From NCBI RefSeq assembly GCF_001278945.1, contig NZ_LGRV01000004.1:30249-94248 (forward strand): a DNA stretch of 64,000 bases, read 5' to 3'. Both the position numbers and the translations under genes were made by a program. This DNA is from Lysinibacillus contaminans (GTDB lineage: Bacteria; Bacillota; Bacilli; Bacillales_A; Planococcaceae). Positions 45,849 through 55,923 of this stretch are shown one piece after another (position 1 is the stretch's first letter; every line of letters begins with the position of its first letter). The notes beneath the pieces were generated by a model. The model did not search any database. It saw only the letters and a list, made by a program, of their open reading frames with translations, and was not told the origin of the DNA.

Positions 45849-46892
45849 ATGAAATTACATATTTTTAACTCGAAATCATTATCCGTCATTTTTGGAGCAT
45901 TGTTAATGTTAGTACTTACGTTTACTTTTTCAAGTACTGCTTCTGCCCATGGGTTCGTAAGTAAACCAGAGAGTCGCGGCTTATTATGCAAAACGGGAGC
46001 TAACATTAATTGTGGTGGTGTCCAATATGAACCACAAAGTTTGGAAGCCCCAGGGAACTTCCCAATCGGTGGTCCAGCTGATGGTCAAATCGCAGGCGCC
46101 AATACATTTCCAAAACTTGACGAACAATCAAAATATCGTTGGACAAAAGTACCGATGAAAAGCGGTGCAAATACTTTCGAATGGACACTTACTGCAGCAC
46201 ATGCAACAGCTAAGTGGGATTATTACCTTACAAAACAAGATTGGAATCCAGATCAACCATTAAAGCGAGCTGATCTTGAACTTTTCTGTTCGATTAATGA
46301 CGGTGGCAAAAAACCACCATTCAACGTAAAGCATAACTGTGAAGTACCAGAACGTTCAGGTTATCAAGTCATTCTTGCGGTTTGGAGTATAGCTGATACA
46401 CCGAACGCGTTCTACAATGTAATCGATGCAAACTTTGATGGGACAACTATTCCTCCTATAGATCCAGGTCCAATTGATCCTGATCCTAATCCGGATACGA
46501 ATAATTGGAGTAGTACACAAGTTTACGTAGGTGGTAATGAAGTTTCGTATAATGGCTCTCTATACAAAGCTAAATGGTGGACACAAGGTGAAAAACCTGA
46601 CAACTCAGCTGTTTGGGAACTTGTGAAAGGTAACGGGAGCGAGACACCGGATCCCTCGACGAATGAATGGAGTACTAGCAAAGTTTACTTAGGTGGAGAC
46701 AAAGTGAAGTACAACGGTAACTATTACAAAGCAAAGTGGTGGACACTAGGCGAAAAACCAGATAATTCAATCGTATGGGAACTTGTTAAAGATAACGATA
46801 ATGGGGCACCAAATTCTTCGGCGAATGAATGGGATATAAGCAAAGTCTACTTAGGTGGAGACAAAGTAAAGTACACCAATGTTCTTTACTAA
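45849..46892 (+). CDS. AA10 lytic polysaccharide monooxygenase with chitin-binding modules
   Basis: A 347-aa secreted copper enzyme that oxidatively cleaves chitin or cellulose. The signal peptide ends STASA, which exposes the copper-ligand His34 as the mature N-terminus (HGFVSKPESRG). The second copper His is in LTAAHATAKWDYY (about 118). The AA10 domain ends near residue 200. A Pro/Asp linker (PPIDPGPIDPDPNPD) leads to two complete CBM5/12-like modules with the Y-x-K-A-K-W-W-T-x-G-E-K-P pattern. A third module is cut short at KVKYTNVLY by TAA 46890. AGGAGG precedes ATG 45849. Confidence 0.92.
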   Translation: MKLHIFNSKSLSVIFGALLMLVLTFTFSSTASAHGFVSKPESRGLLCKTGANINCGGVQYEPQSLEAPGNFPIGGPADGQIAGANTFPKLDEQSKYRWTKVPMKSGANTFEWTLTAAHATAKWDYYLTKQDWNPDQPLKRADLELFCSINDGGKKPPFNVKHNCEVPERSGYQVILAVWSIADTPNAFYNVIDANFDGTTIPPIDPGPIDPDPNPDTNNWSSTQVYVGGNEVSYNGSLYKAKWWTQGEKPDNSAVWELVKGNGSETPDPSTNEWSTSKVYLGGDKVKYNGNYYKAKWWTLGEKPDNSIVWELVKDNDNGAPNSSANEWDISKVYLGGDKVKYTNVLY

Positions 46893-46955
46893 GCTAACTA
46901 GTGGTTACAAGGAAATAATCCATGTTTAAGTCGTGAGTGGTCGTTTGTAAAATAA
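46893..46955 (+). pseudogene. Degenerate remainder of a third CBM5/12 module
   Basis: Reading on in the same frame past the LPMO stop gives AN-stop-WLQGNNPC, then REWSFVK and a final TAA at 46953. Aligned with modules 1 and 2 (YKAKWWTQGEKP...VWELVK), the two internal stops fall on the Lys codon (AAG/AAA to TAA at 46890) and the first Trp of KWW (TGG to TAG at 46899). There is no frameshift, so the module was recently complete. Confidence 0.75.
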
Positions 46956-46971
46956 AGATTTAAATAAAAAA

Positions 46972-47027
46972 TAAGCTGTATCCTGTCGAGTGTACCCTAA
47001 TAAGTCTACTCATTTGGGTACAGCTTA
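46972..47027 (+). terminator. Terminator after the LPMO gene
   Basis: TAAGCTGTA / TACAGCTTA forms the outer stem, extended by CC/GG pairing, with an inner GAGTGTACCC / GAGTAGACTT-like arm. It is followed by CTTTATTGAG. Confidence 0.6.
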
Positions 47028-47241
47028 CTTTATTGAGAGAACTCTGATTCATAAACCCTAACATTTGATATATCTGTTCATCTGTAGATGCATCAATTTT
47101 CACATCTTCTTCTTTTTTTGCAATGATAAGAAAATTTCAAAAGCATAAAAATAACCACCTCTCCAATTTTTCGAGAAGTGGTTATTCCTATACTAATTAA
47201 TTATGAACAAGACAGCTTCATAAAATGGCTTGTGCAGAGTC

Positions 47242-47257
47242 ATACATCATACCGCCT
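47242..47257 (+). repeat. Diverged groEL-end core (distal att-like site 3)
   Basis: ATACATCATACCGCCT matches 13 of 16 bases of TTACATCATGCCGCCC, the reverse-strand last codons of groEL. It is followed by block A, as site 2 is followed by block B. It is interpreted as the far end of the older integrated element. Confidence 0.6.
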
Positions 47258-47400
47258 GTAAGGTGAAAGTGTGTAATATCTTTAACGATGTGTTCCAAAA
47301 GTGCGCTACATCAAAATTTGCAAAAATGTTCATTGTAACATCTTTAACGGAATTTCATCGTTTTTCATTTGATTGCATTAGCAAAATGTTAGCAGCTATC
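47258..47400 (+). repeat. Block A, distal end of the older element with two direct repeats
   Basis: About 140 nt similar to block B at 48429-48570: both have GAAAGTGTGTAA, AAAAGTGC, a repeated TGTAA(C/T)ATCTTTAACG (47272 and 47334) and GCATTAGCAAAATGTTAGCA. The paired direct repeats next to a core look like arm-type recombinase sites. The rest of 46956-47556 holds only the LPMO terminator and AT-rich sequence without a gene. Confidence 0.6.
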
Positions 47401-47556
47401 CACACACTCCTCCTGAGTTAACCACTGAATTCCCCGAATTTATTACTCTAATTGCTAGCTCAGTAAACTCAACTACTAATGTATAAATTCTCTTAGATTG
47501 AACACGAAGGAAATCAATAAGTAATGAAAGATTTTCAGGTGATGAGTTATTTATTA

Positions 47557-48126
47557 TCATAACGTACTAAGCCGTAGTTCATAAAAATACTGCACAATTG
47601 GATGCTTTAACTTCATCTTCTCTCTCATGTTTAAAATTCGTTTTTTTCCAACCCGTCTGTCCACCAAAGCTAGAATATTCAATAGGATATCATCGCTCTC
47701 TATGCTTTCCTCTATAGAAGTGGATAAAAACTTAGTAGCTACAACGATAAAATTTGATTTACTTAATGATGACTGCGCTGACAAAAGCTCTTTTGCATAT
47801 GCTGATAATTTTCTACTCCTTGCAATTACTAATAGACGCTCCTCCGGAACTATCCCCTTGGTTTCTTTTCTTACCGCTTCAATTTCCTCTTTGTTGATAG
47901 GAATTTGGATATTTGAATCATTCTTAATTTCCTGTTCTGTCTGATACCATCTGATTAAGTTAGTACTATCACTCATATTGAGAACATTCTTTTTATCTAC
48001 CGCAATATAACAAAGTCCTGCTTTATCAGGTAAATAACGGTAGCTGGTTGCACGGTACTCAACCCTTCCGTGTAATGCTGGACAGAGAAAACTCTCCAGA
48101 TTTTGCTTCAATTTGCTCCAGGACAT
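47557..48126 (-). CDS. SF0329-like family protein of unknown function (island cargo)
   Basis: A 189-aa soluble protein. MSWSKLKQNLESFLCPAL, the segment RVEYRATSYRYLPDKAGLC, and the C-terminal ILALVDRRVGKKRILNM with PIVQYFYELRLSTL correspond, as far as I can recall, to proteins annotated as the SF0329 family, which has no known function. ATG 48126 follows AAGGAG at 6 nt; a longer in-frame reading to 48186 is rejected. It is the only intact gene between cores 2 and 3, so it is the cargo of the older integrated element. Confidence 0.65.
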   Translation of the reverse strand: MSWSKLKQNLESFLCPALHGRVEYRATSYRYLPDKAGLCYIAVDKKNVLNMSDSTNLIRWYQTEQEIKNDSNIQIPINKEEIEAVRKETKGIVPEERLLVIARSRKLSAYAKELLSAQSSLSKSNFIVVATKFLSTSIEESIESDDILLNILALVDRRVGKKRILNMREKMKLKHPIVQYFYELRLSTL

Positions 48127-48260
48127 GTAATTCTCCTTAATTTTTATATTATAAATATTTATTGAGATAGTCGTTCTATTATTCATAATACAATAACCAA
48201 CTCATCGATCCTACTAAATACAAGGATTAAGTGTGACTTGAATTTCTGATGAAACAATAA

Positions 48261-48341
48261 CTCGTCTATCTCCATGTTACCCGAGAAATGAAAAAAGAAG
48301 CCTCCCAAAAGTTCAGTGAACTTATGAGAAGCCTCCGCTAA
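48261..48341 (+). pseudogene. 3' remnant of a tyrosine recombinase (first element)
   Basis: The frame reads LVYLHVTREMKKEAS and QKFSELMRSLR before TAA, the same C-terminal end as the larger integrase remnant at 52438-52704 (YLYVTKEMKKEAS...). The active-site Tyr is in VYL. It is preceded in frame by a stop, so only 26 codons survive. Homology to the other copy continues about 60 nt past the stop (GTTAGCATTTCACTTTCATC). Confidence 0.75.
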
Positions 48342-48412
48342 AATCCTTTATGTTAGCATTTCACTTTCATCTTACATACAAACCCTGTCATATCAATGAT
48401 TTGAGGGCTTTA

Positions 48413-48428
48413 TTACATCATGCCGCCC
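48413..48428 (+). repeat. groEL-end core, att-like site 2
   Basis: TTACATCATGCCGCCC is identical over 16 bases to the end of groEL at 52837-52852. It lies 72 nt downstream of one integrase remnant and directly before block B. It is read as the junction between two stacked elements. Confidence 0.78.
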
Positions 48429-48570
48429 GTGAATTGAAAGTGTGTAACATCGTTAACGAGAGGTTCAAAAAGTGCTGTAAATCAACGTTATGCTTGTTAC
48501 GTTCTGTAACATCTTTAACGGGGATTTACCGCTTTTTATGGGATTGCGTTAGCAAAATGTTAGCATTTCA
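48429..48570 (+). repeat. Block B, distal end of the younger element with two direct repeats
   Basis: Contains TGTAACATC(G/T)TTAACG twice (48443-48458 and 48505-48520) and GCGTTAGCAAAATGTTAGCATTTCA-like sequence at the end, matching block A. The stretch 48571-48835 shows no gene and has only the start of the amidohydrolase 3' flank. Confidence 0.62.
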
Positions 48571-48835
48571 AGCAGATAATCAGTCACCGTTGTTCACACG
48601 CTCAACATGCCTTGAGTAGATAATAAGTATGCTATAGGTACCTGGTGGTCCTTGGAAGAGATAAGCGGCTTTCTTAATATATAGAAGTTTGCAAGATCTT
48701 TTGAAAAGGACCCTCAGACCTTGAAATTTATAAAAAACTTCAAATTGACCCGAAAGTCCTTGAATAATACAGGCTTATCTTCTTATCTAAGATGAAAAAT
48801 AAAAAGAGATTTGTACATGAACAAATCTTTAAAAG

Positions 48836-50467
48836 CTAAATTACTTTTTTAAATATAACTTCACCTTGTTTGATGGTTTCTAGTACTTGAATGTTTTTGA
48901 TTTGATCCACTTCTACTTTGAGTGGATTTTTATCAAGTATGACTAAATCTGCATATTTTCCTTTTTCTAAACTTCCTTTTATATCTTCTTCAAAATTTTG
49001 ACAAGCCCCATTTATTGTCACTGCACGAATGGCATCCATAACAGAGATTTTTTGCTCTTCTCCTAATACACGCCCTTTTTGAGTTTGTCTATTGACTGCA
49101 TTGTGAATAGCAAGGATTTGATTCGGCATTTTTACAGGTGGATCTTGATGCAAAGTAAAGTTTATTCCTCTTTTTAGTGCAGAGGCTGCTGGTGAAATTC
49201 GGTTGGCCCTTTCTGGCCCTAATACAGACTCATAGTGATAATCTCCCCAGAACCAGATATGGTCTAAAAAGAAGGTTGGTATTATCCCAATTGCTTTCAT
49301 CTCATCTAGCTGATCTTCTCTTACGGTTTGGGCATGTACCATCACAGGTCTTAAATCTTGTTGTTTCCCTGTTTCTTTTAATGCCTCATTATAACATCTA
49401 ATAAACTGATCTGCTGCTGCATCTCCGTTCGTGTGCACATTAACCTGAAGGGTTCTTTCTATACAACCTTTGAAATAGGCTTTTACATCTTCATCTGTCT
49501 GTGTACCATAACCACAATAATCTTCATCTTGTCCTTTAGGCGCTTCATAATACGGCTTCGTTAACCACGCAGTTTTGCCTTGTGGCGAACCATCTAACCA
49601 TGTTTTCCCACCAAGTAATTTAAAGTGATTCATATACTCTCGTTTGGGTGTGCCCATATCTGTTAATAAGTCAAAAGTTACTTGTTGTACTGCATGTCCT
49701 ACAATATCTATTTTAAGTTGATTTGCATTTGCTGCTGCCATTAATAATTCATGTATATTTTTATCTACACTTGCATCTTGGGCTGTTGTGATACCATACC
49801 CTGCATAAATATCTTGAGCTTTGGAAATGGCATCCATCAAGGCTTCAAAAGAAGGACCAGGTATAAGTTTTTTCTTTTCCGGGTCTAAACAAGCATTTTC
49901 TTCCAAAATCCCATTAGGTTCTTTAGAGTCAGGTGCTACTGTTCTTACGACACCTCCTTCTGGAACTTCGTAATCTTCCCCTACATACCCCAGCTTCTCT
50001 AACGCAGCACTGTTGACTACAGCCAAGTGTCCTGATGCATGGGTGATAAACATAGGTATTTGTGCTGATACACTGTCTAAATCAAATTTTGTAGGATGCG
50101 CTTCACCTTCAAACTTTGTATTGTCATAACCAAACCCAATAATCCATTCCCCTTCTTTAGGAGGGTTATTGTTTAGTTTATCCTCTATAATCTTTAATAT
50201 TTCTTCCTTTGAACTACACTCACTAAAATTTATAACCGTAAATGTCTGTGCAATAGCAACAAAATGTCCATGCGGATCAATAAGTCCCGGTAACATTGTC
50301 TTTCCATTAAGATTGATTTCTTTAGTATTTTCATCTGAAAGTGCACGTATGTCTTCCGTACTCCCCACTGCCATAATGAGACCATTTTCTATTAAGATGG
50401 CCTGGGCCACTTCATTGTTTGGATTGACTGTAATAATATCTCCATTGAAGTAAATTATTTTTTCCAT
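48836..50467 (-). CDS. YtcJ-like amidohydrolase (metal-dependent TIM barrel)
   Basis: A 543-aa amidohydrolase-superfamily enzyme. The metal motif is LPGLIDPHGHF (about 55-66), with later His sites in MVHAQTVRED, NVHTNGDAAAD (about 345) and TLHQDPPVKMP (about 440), and the C-terminal beta-domain ends with GKYADLVILDKNPL. Members hydrolyse amides or imines of varied small molecules, and the substrate is unknown. ATG 50467 has GGGAGG 8 nt upstream. It lies 18 nt after the MFS gene, so import and hydrolysis of one compound is a reasonable inference. It is cargo of the younger groEL-linked element. Confidence 0.85.
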   Translation of the reverse strand: MEKIIYFNGDIITVNPNNEVAQAILIENGLIMAVGSTEDIRALSDENTKEINLNGKTMLPGLIDPHGHFVAIAQTFTVINFSECSSKEEILKIIEDKLNNNPPKEGEWIIGFGYDNTKFEGEAHPTKFDLDSVSAQIPMFITHASGHLAVVNSAALEKLGYVGEDYEVPEGGVVRTVAPDSKEPNGILEENACLDPEKKKLIPGPSFEALMDAISKAQDIYAGYGITTAQDASVDKNIHELLMAAANANQLKIDIVGHAVQQVTFDLLTDMGTPKREYMNHFKLLGGKTWLDGSPQGKTAWLTKPYYEAPKGQDEDYCGYGTQTDEDVKAYFKGCIERTLQVNVHTNGDAAADQFIRCYNEALKETGKQQDLRPVMVHAQTVREDQLDEMKAIGIIPTFFLDHIWFWGDYHYESVLGPERANRISPAASALKRGINFTLHQDPPVKMPNQILAIHNAVNRQTQKGRVLGEEQKISVMDAIRAVTINGACQNFEEDIKGSLEKGKYADLVILDKNPLKVEVDQIKNIQVLETIKQGEVIFKKVI

Positions 50468-50485
50468 TCCTAGTCCTCCCATTCG

Positions 50486-51736
50486 CTATTCAGTGATATA
50501 GTTTTTATTTTTATTTTTGTTTTTAACTTTTCTTATAGATATTAAAAGTAGTGCATATCCGATAACAGTACATACTAATAACGTTATCCAACCTGCTCTA
50601 AAGCCAAAATTATCTGCAACCGCACCAAACAAAGTAGAGCCAACGGCAAAACCACAAGCGAAGAATATTTTGATAATGCCCAGTTTTACGCTAGCATCTT
50701 TTTTACCAAATACGTCAGATGCCATATAAGCCGGTGCTGACATGAAAGAGAAAACATTTAAGCCATAGGCAATTGAAAAGATAAATGCAAGTCCATGTGT
50801 ATTACTTGCCATTAATAAAGCGATTATAGCTATTGCTTGAAGCACGAAAGAAATAGTCATTGTTTTAAGTGACCCAATCCTATCAAACAAAGCACCACCA
50901 ACAACATTGCCAAATAAGCTAAATAAGGCAAATGTTGATCCTAATGTCCCTACTAATGTAGGACTCATCTTTAATTCACCTGTAAAATAAGTAGCATATT
51001 GGGTACTAAGTGCTGAAATACCTATAGAAATGATGGCAAAGGCCGCTCCAAATATCCAAAAAGAACTGGTTTTTTTAACCTCTGCTATACTTGGTCCTTC
51101 AAGCTCAGCTGCCTCTTCTTTTACATCTGCAGTAACTTTTTCAACTTCTCCCTCTTTAGGCAATCTAATAAATAACAGTATGACCGGCAAACTACATACA
51201 AGTGAAACTAAACCAAAAGCAATGTAGCTATAAGTAACACCATTATTTGCTAACATCTGAGAAGTGATTTGTTGTAAAAATATATTTCCTATAGAACCAC
51301 CAGCAAAGGCCATACCTAATGCTTTACCTCTACCTTCTTTTGGGAACCAAGTGTTTATCACATAAGGAACCCCAAGACCTGAAAATATTCCACAACCTAT
51401 TTGCAAAATCGCTGAAAACAAATAAAACTGAGGTAAGCTGGTTGCGAAACCAAAAGCTAAAAAGCCAAGACTAGATAAAGTAGTACCTATTATAAATAAA
51501 AGTTTTAAATTGACTTTCCCAAATAATTTACCAAAAAAAGGTGAAAATACTGCTGCTGCTATAGCACCAAATGTAAATATTAGTGAAAATGACGCAAGTG
51601 AAAAATTGAATTTTTCAATAACATATGGAATAAACAATGGTTGAATATTTTGTGCTATACCAAATGGTACTGCTTGCAGAAACATACATACAAATACCAT
51701 AAAATATTTCTTTTTGTTACTTCTAATGGTGTCCAT
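50486..51736 (-). CDS. MFS transporter, OFA-like
   Basis: A 416-aa major facilitator with about 12 hydrophobic segments. The loop 2-3 motif FSPFFGKLFGKVNLK, the loop 4-5 PYVINTWFPKEGRGKALGMA and the loop 8-9 GGALFDRIGSLKTM are typical of the oxalate/formate antiporter-like (OFA) group, which moves monocarboxylates and related anions. The substrate cannot be fixed. It is the first gene of a two-gene operon with the amidohydrolase. A GGAGGATG site precedes ATG 51736. The operon is bounded upstream by decayed sequence. Confidence 0.85.
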   Translation of the reverse strand: MDTIRSNKKKYFMVFVCMFLQAVPFGIAQNIQPLFIPYVIEKFNFSLASFSLIFTFGAIAAAVFSPFFGKLFGKVNLKLLFIIGTTLSSLGFLAFGFATSLPQFYLFSAILQIGCGIFSGLGVPYVINTWFPKEGRGKALGMAFAGGSIGNIFLQQITSQMLANNGVTYSYIAFGLVSLVCSLPVILLFIRLPKEGEVEKVTADVKEEAAELEGPSIAEVKKTSSFWIFGAAFAIISIGISALSTQYATYFTGELKMSPTLVGTLGSTFALFSLFGNVVGGALFDRIGSLKTMTISFVLQAIAIIALLMASNTHGLAFIFSIAYGLNVFSFMSAPAYMASDVFGKKDASVKLGIIKIFFACGFAVGSTLFGAVADNFGFRAGWITLLVCTVIGYALLLISIRKVKNKNKNKNYITE

Positions 51737-51846
51737 TTTTCATCCTCCAAAACCTTATTTTCGTATTTATGTTGAAATCAACCTTAAATTTAATTTCGGT
51801 TCTCTCTTTAATTCATTTTCATTAGTTTTTCCTAATCAATTAATAA

Positions 51847-51981
51847 AATACTTATTCAGTTAAAAAACCATCTTCACCATACGAACCGACATTACTAGAA
51901 AATCCAAAAGACCACATTTATACAAAACCGATGGAGGAATATCAGATAGCTGGAAATAAATTTTTCAACGAAAAAGAGTAG
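51847..51981 (+). pseudogene. Unidentified coding remnant (C-terminal tail)
   Basis: A 44-codon open stretch without a start reads KKPSSPYEPTLLENPKDH then IYTKPMEEYQIAGNKFFNEKE before TAG at 51979. A strong hairpin follows directly (51972-52012, AGAGTAGTGT / ACACTACTCT with TTTTT), as after a real gene. The composition is protein-like, but I cannot name the family. It may be the tail of a gene removed by deletion. The flanking 51737-51846 shows nothing more. Confidence 0.4.
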
Positions 51982-52012
51982 TGTCAGATTTCTTAACACT
52001 ACTCTTTTTGAT
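51972..52012 (+). terminator. Terminator downstream of the remnant
   Basis: The stem AAAAAGAGTAGTGT / ACACTACTCTTTTT can end transcription in either direction. Confidence 0.75.
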
Positions 52013-52072
52013 TTAATTAGTTATCTATCACAAACAGAGAATTTTTAGTTAAATATAAATCTAATTCCATTC

Positions 52073-52150
52073 TTAGATACAATAGAAGAGAATACTTTGC
52101 AATTACCCGAACATATTGTGGCGGATGCGGGTTATGAAAGTGATTTATAA
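52073..52150 (+). mobile_element. Transposase fragment, IS1182-like
   Basis: The reading LDTIEENTLQLPEHIVADAG and YESDL before TAA resembles the catalytic-core segment LP-x-x-(I/V)VADAGYGSE of IS1182-family transposases. Only about 25 codons remain and no terminal repeats were found, so it is a degraded insertion-sequence remnant inside the island. Confidence 0.5.
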
Positions 52151-52183
52151 AAAATAAAGATGTTAGTATCCGATTGGTTGGCG

Positions 52184-52242
<59 letters not shown>

Positions 52243-52437
52243 AATGAATTCTGGAGAGTGCTTTATTGATGAAAGGCTTCAACACAATATTCTCCAGTTC
52301 ATCATCTTCTGTTCTTAGTAGTGTTGAACAATCTAATTCTTCTTCCTCTCTGAAACAATTAAAGTTAGCATTGGAATAGGTGGTAGTAGAGTAGATTGCT
52401 CCTTGCATCGGCTCAATTGACTCCAGATCATATTCCA

Positions 52438-52704
52438 TATTTTTTAGAAAACAAGGACTTGCGAAATGTTAGGATGGCTAGACTGCTTGCAATCGCAAAA
52501 TTAAACCCTGACTTAACACCACACTCATTGAGACATACACACACTTCACTATTAGCAGAAGCAGGTGTCGTGCTCGAACAAATCATGGATAGACTTAGCC
52601 ATTCAGATCATCTAATCACCAAAAACGTCTATCTCTACGTGACAAAAGAAATGAAAAAAGAAGCCTCCCAAAAGTTCAGTGAACTTATGAGAAGCTTCCA
52701 TTAA
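52438..52704 (+). pseudogene. int: Tyrosine recombinase C-terminal fragment (second element)
   Basis: About 89 codons of the integrase catalytic domain. TPHSLRHTHTSLLAEAGV gives the Arg-x-x-His box, LSHSDHLITKNVYLYVTKEM gives the second His-like position and the active-site Tyr, and the end is KKEASQKFSELMRSF. The N-terminal domains and the first catalytic Arg are missing, so the protein is inactive. It points towards groEL, 133 nt from the groEL stop, as expected for an integrase next to its att site. A 67-codon leftward frame (52235-52438) overlaps the degraded 5' side; it has no clear RBS and is not called. Confidence 0.82.
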
Positions 52705-52769
52705 AATTCTTTATGTTAGCATTTCACTTTCATCTTACATAAAACCCAGTCATATCAAGGGTTTGGCAG

Positions 52770-52836
52770 ATCGAGGAACTTAGGCTAAGACCGCGACGTC
52801 CTGTCGCAACGCCTAAGCCACCACATCCTGTGGAAG
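52770..52836. repeat. Palindromic REP-like insertion next to groEL
   Basis: Three nested or adjacent hairpins: CTTAGGC/GCCTAAG enclosing GCGAC-GTCCT-GTCGC, then CCACA-TCC-TGTGG. The segment is absent from the matching position beside core 2, where about 65 nt less sequence lies between GTCATATCA and the core. It lacks a U tract, so it is more like a small dispersed palindromic repeat than a simple terminator. Confidence 0.55.
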
Positions 52837-54474
<1,638 letters not shown>

Positions 54475-54525
54475 TTACCCTCCTGAAATGGAATATTCTT
54501 TAAGCCTTCTTAATATATTTAAGTA

Positions 54526-54810
54526 TTATTCAATAATCGCAAGAATATCGCTTTCACGTAAAATTAGGTATTCATTGCCTTCATATTTAACTTCTGTGCC
54601 AGAGTATTTCGAGAAAATAATGCGGTCGTCAACTTTAACGTCAAGCTCTACACGTTGTCCGTTTTCTAATACACGACCTGTCCCAACTGCTACTACTTTA
54701 CCTTCTTGCGGCTTTTCTTTTGCAGAGTCCGGTAGTACAATCCCAAATGCAGATTTTTCTTCTACCTCGATTAGTTCGATTACGATACGATCACCTAGTG
54801 GTCTTAACAA
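54526..54810 (-). CDS. groES: Co-chaperonin GroES
   Basis: A 94-aa lid of the GroEL chamber with the canonical [20 protein letters not shown]-terminus, a mobile loop [13 protein letters not shown] and an ESDILAIIE end. A TTG start at 54810 is chosen: GGAGG lies 9 nt upstream and the length then equals the family norm. An upstream in-frame ATG at 54846 would add 12 odd residues and overlap the leader. It lies 57 nt before groEL. Confidence 0.95.
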   Translation of the reverse strand: MLRPLGDRIVIELIEVEEKSAFGIVLPDSAKEKPQEGKVVAVGTGRVLENGQRVELDVKVDDRIIFSKYSGTEVKYEGNEYLILRESDILAIIE

Positions 54811-54852
54811 GTAAAACAACCTCCTATTATTTGAATATTTATTCAAAATTTA

Positions 54853-54879
54853 TTAGCACTCTATCATACAGAGTGCTAA
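54853..54879 (-). promoter_or_regulatory. CIRCE element (HrcA operator)
   Basis: TTAGCACTC-N9-GAGTGCTAA, a perfect 9-9-9 inverted repeat between the groES promoter and the start codon. HrcA repression of groESL is inferred from the known role of this element. Confidence 0.98.
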
Positions 54880-54889
54880 TACTCTTATT

Positions 54890-54918
54890 ATAATAATAAA
54901 ACACCTCTTTATTTGCAA
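54890..54918 (-). promoter_or_regulatory. Sigma-A-type promoter of groESL
   Basis: On the minus strand TTGCAA (54918-54913) and TATTAT (54895-54890) are spaced by 17 nt, directly upstream of CIRCE. A TATAAT at 54892-54887 overlaps but would have 20-nt spacing. Confidence 0.7.
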
Positions 54919-54997
54919 GCAAGAACCTCGAAAAATTTTGTTTTCTTTCCAAATTCCTCTACAATAGAAAGTAAGCTTAAGTAAGGAAAGGATTTTG

Positions 54998-55747
54998 ATG
55001 GTGACTATTTCTCAAAAAGCAATTAAGTATAAAAAAACAGCACTCTACGTGCTACTTATTTACATCGTGATGCAGCTATCTAGTATACCTCTTATAAAAC
55101 CATTTCACCGTGTGGTTATGAGCACAACCGGACTTCCACACGAACAGGCTGCACCTATCACACAGGGCTGGTACATAGCGCTTAGCTTTGCGATTGCGTT
55201 AATTCTTATTTTGATCTTAACGTCCCGTGACAAAGCCTTCTGGAATGTATATCCAGGTGAAAAAGCTTCTATACCTCTTACAATTGTATGGGGCGTCGTC
55301 GGCTTCTTCCTTGTGTTCTTTGGGCAAATGATTGGGGCAGCTATTGAAATGATGGTATTTGGTATTGAAGGTGGTTCACAAAATACTGCCGATATTGTTT
55401 CCATTGCTAAAGGTGCGCCAATTGCCATCCTAGCCATTGTGGTATTCGGTCCTATCTTAGAAGAGTTTGTTTTCCGTCGTGTCGTTTTTGGATCACTCGT
55501 ACAGACAACAAATTTCTGGGTTGCAGCCATTGTGAGTGCTATCTTCTTTGCACTAATTCACTTTGACTTCACACACATATTACTATATACAATTTGTGGT
55601 TTAATATTCGCTTTTTTATATCACCAAACGAAGCGAATCTGGACTTCCATCATTGCGCACGTTTTGCTGAATGGTTTTGTGACACTCGTACAATTCTATG
55701 CAGAACCATTGCAAAAGTTTCTTGAACAAGCACAAAAAATACAATAA
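54998..55747 (+). CDS. CPBP-family intramembrane metalloprotease (Abi/YdiL-like)
   Basis: A 249-aa membrane protein with about six hydrophobic segments. The CPBP motifs are EEFVFRR (about 155-161), FALIHFDFTH (about 187-196) and HVLLN (about 226-230), which hold the Glu and His residues of a Rce1-like active site. YdiL is found beside groESL in B. subtilis, in agreement with this context. The natural substrate is unknown. AAAGGA precedes ATG 54998; an upstream in-frame TTG is less likely. It is divergent from groES and has its own terminator. Confidence 0.88.
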   Translation: MVTISQKAIKYKKTALYVLLIYIVMQLSSIPLIKPFHRVVMSTTGLPHEQAAPITQGWYIALSFAIALILILILTSRDKAFWNVYPGEKASIPLTIVWGVVGFFLVFFGQMIGAAIEMMVFGIEGGSQNTADIVSIAKGAPIAILAIVVFGPILEEFVFRRVVFGSLVQTTNFWVAAIVSAIFFALIHFDFTHILLYTICGLIFAFLYHQTKRIWTSIIAHVLLNGFVTLVQFYAEPLQKFLEQAQKIQ

Positions 55748-55756
55748 TTGTCTACT

Positions 55757-55794
55757 AAAATCGCTCAGGATATAGTTATCTGAGCGATTTTTCT
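55757..55794 (+). terminator. Terminator of the CPBP protease gene
   Basis: The stem AAAATCGCTCAG / CTGAGCGATTTT is followed by TTCTTTTTTA. Confidence 0.92.
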
Positions 55795-55881
55795 TTTTTA
55801 ATCAGCTCTCCCCTTATCTAATCAATCCTTTCAAAAACCGAATCATCCTTCTACCGAATATAGTATGCCCTCTCTAAATAC

Positions 55882-55917
55882 AAAAAAACCCGTTGCAAGT
55901 AAAATGCAACGAGGTTT
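55882..55917 (-). terminator. Terminator of the tat operon
   Basis: The stem CGTTGCA / TGCAACG, extended by CC/GG with a mismatch, is followed on the minus strand by TTTTTTTG. Confidence 0.85.
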
Positions 55918-55923
55918 CCTCAG

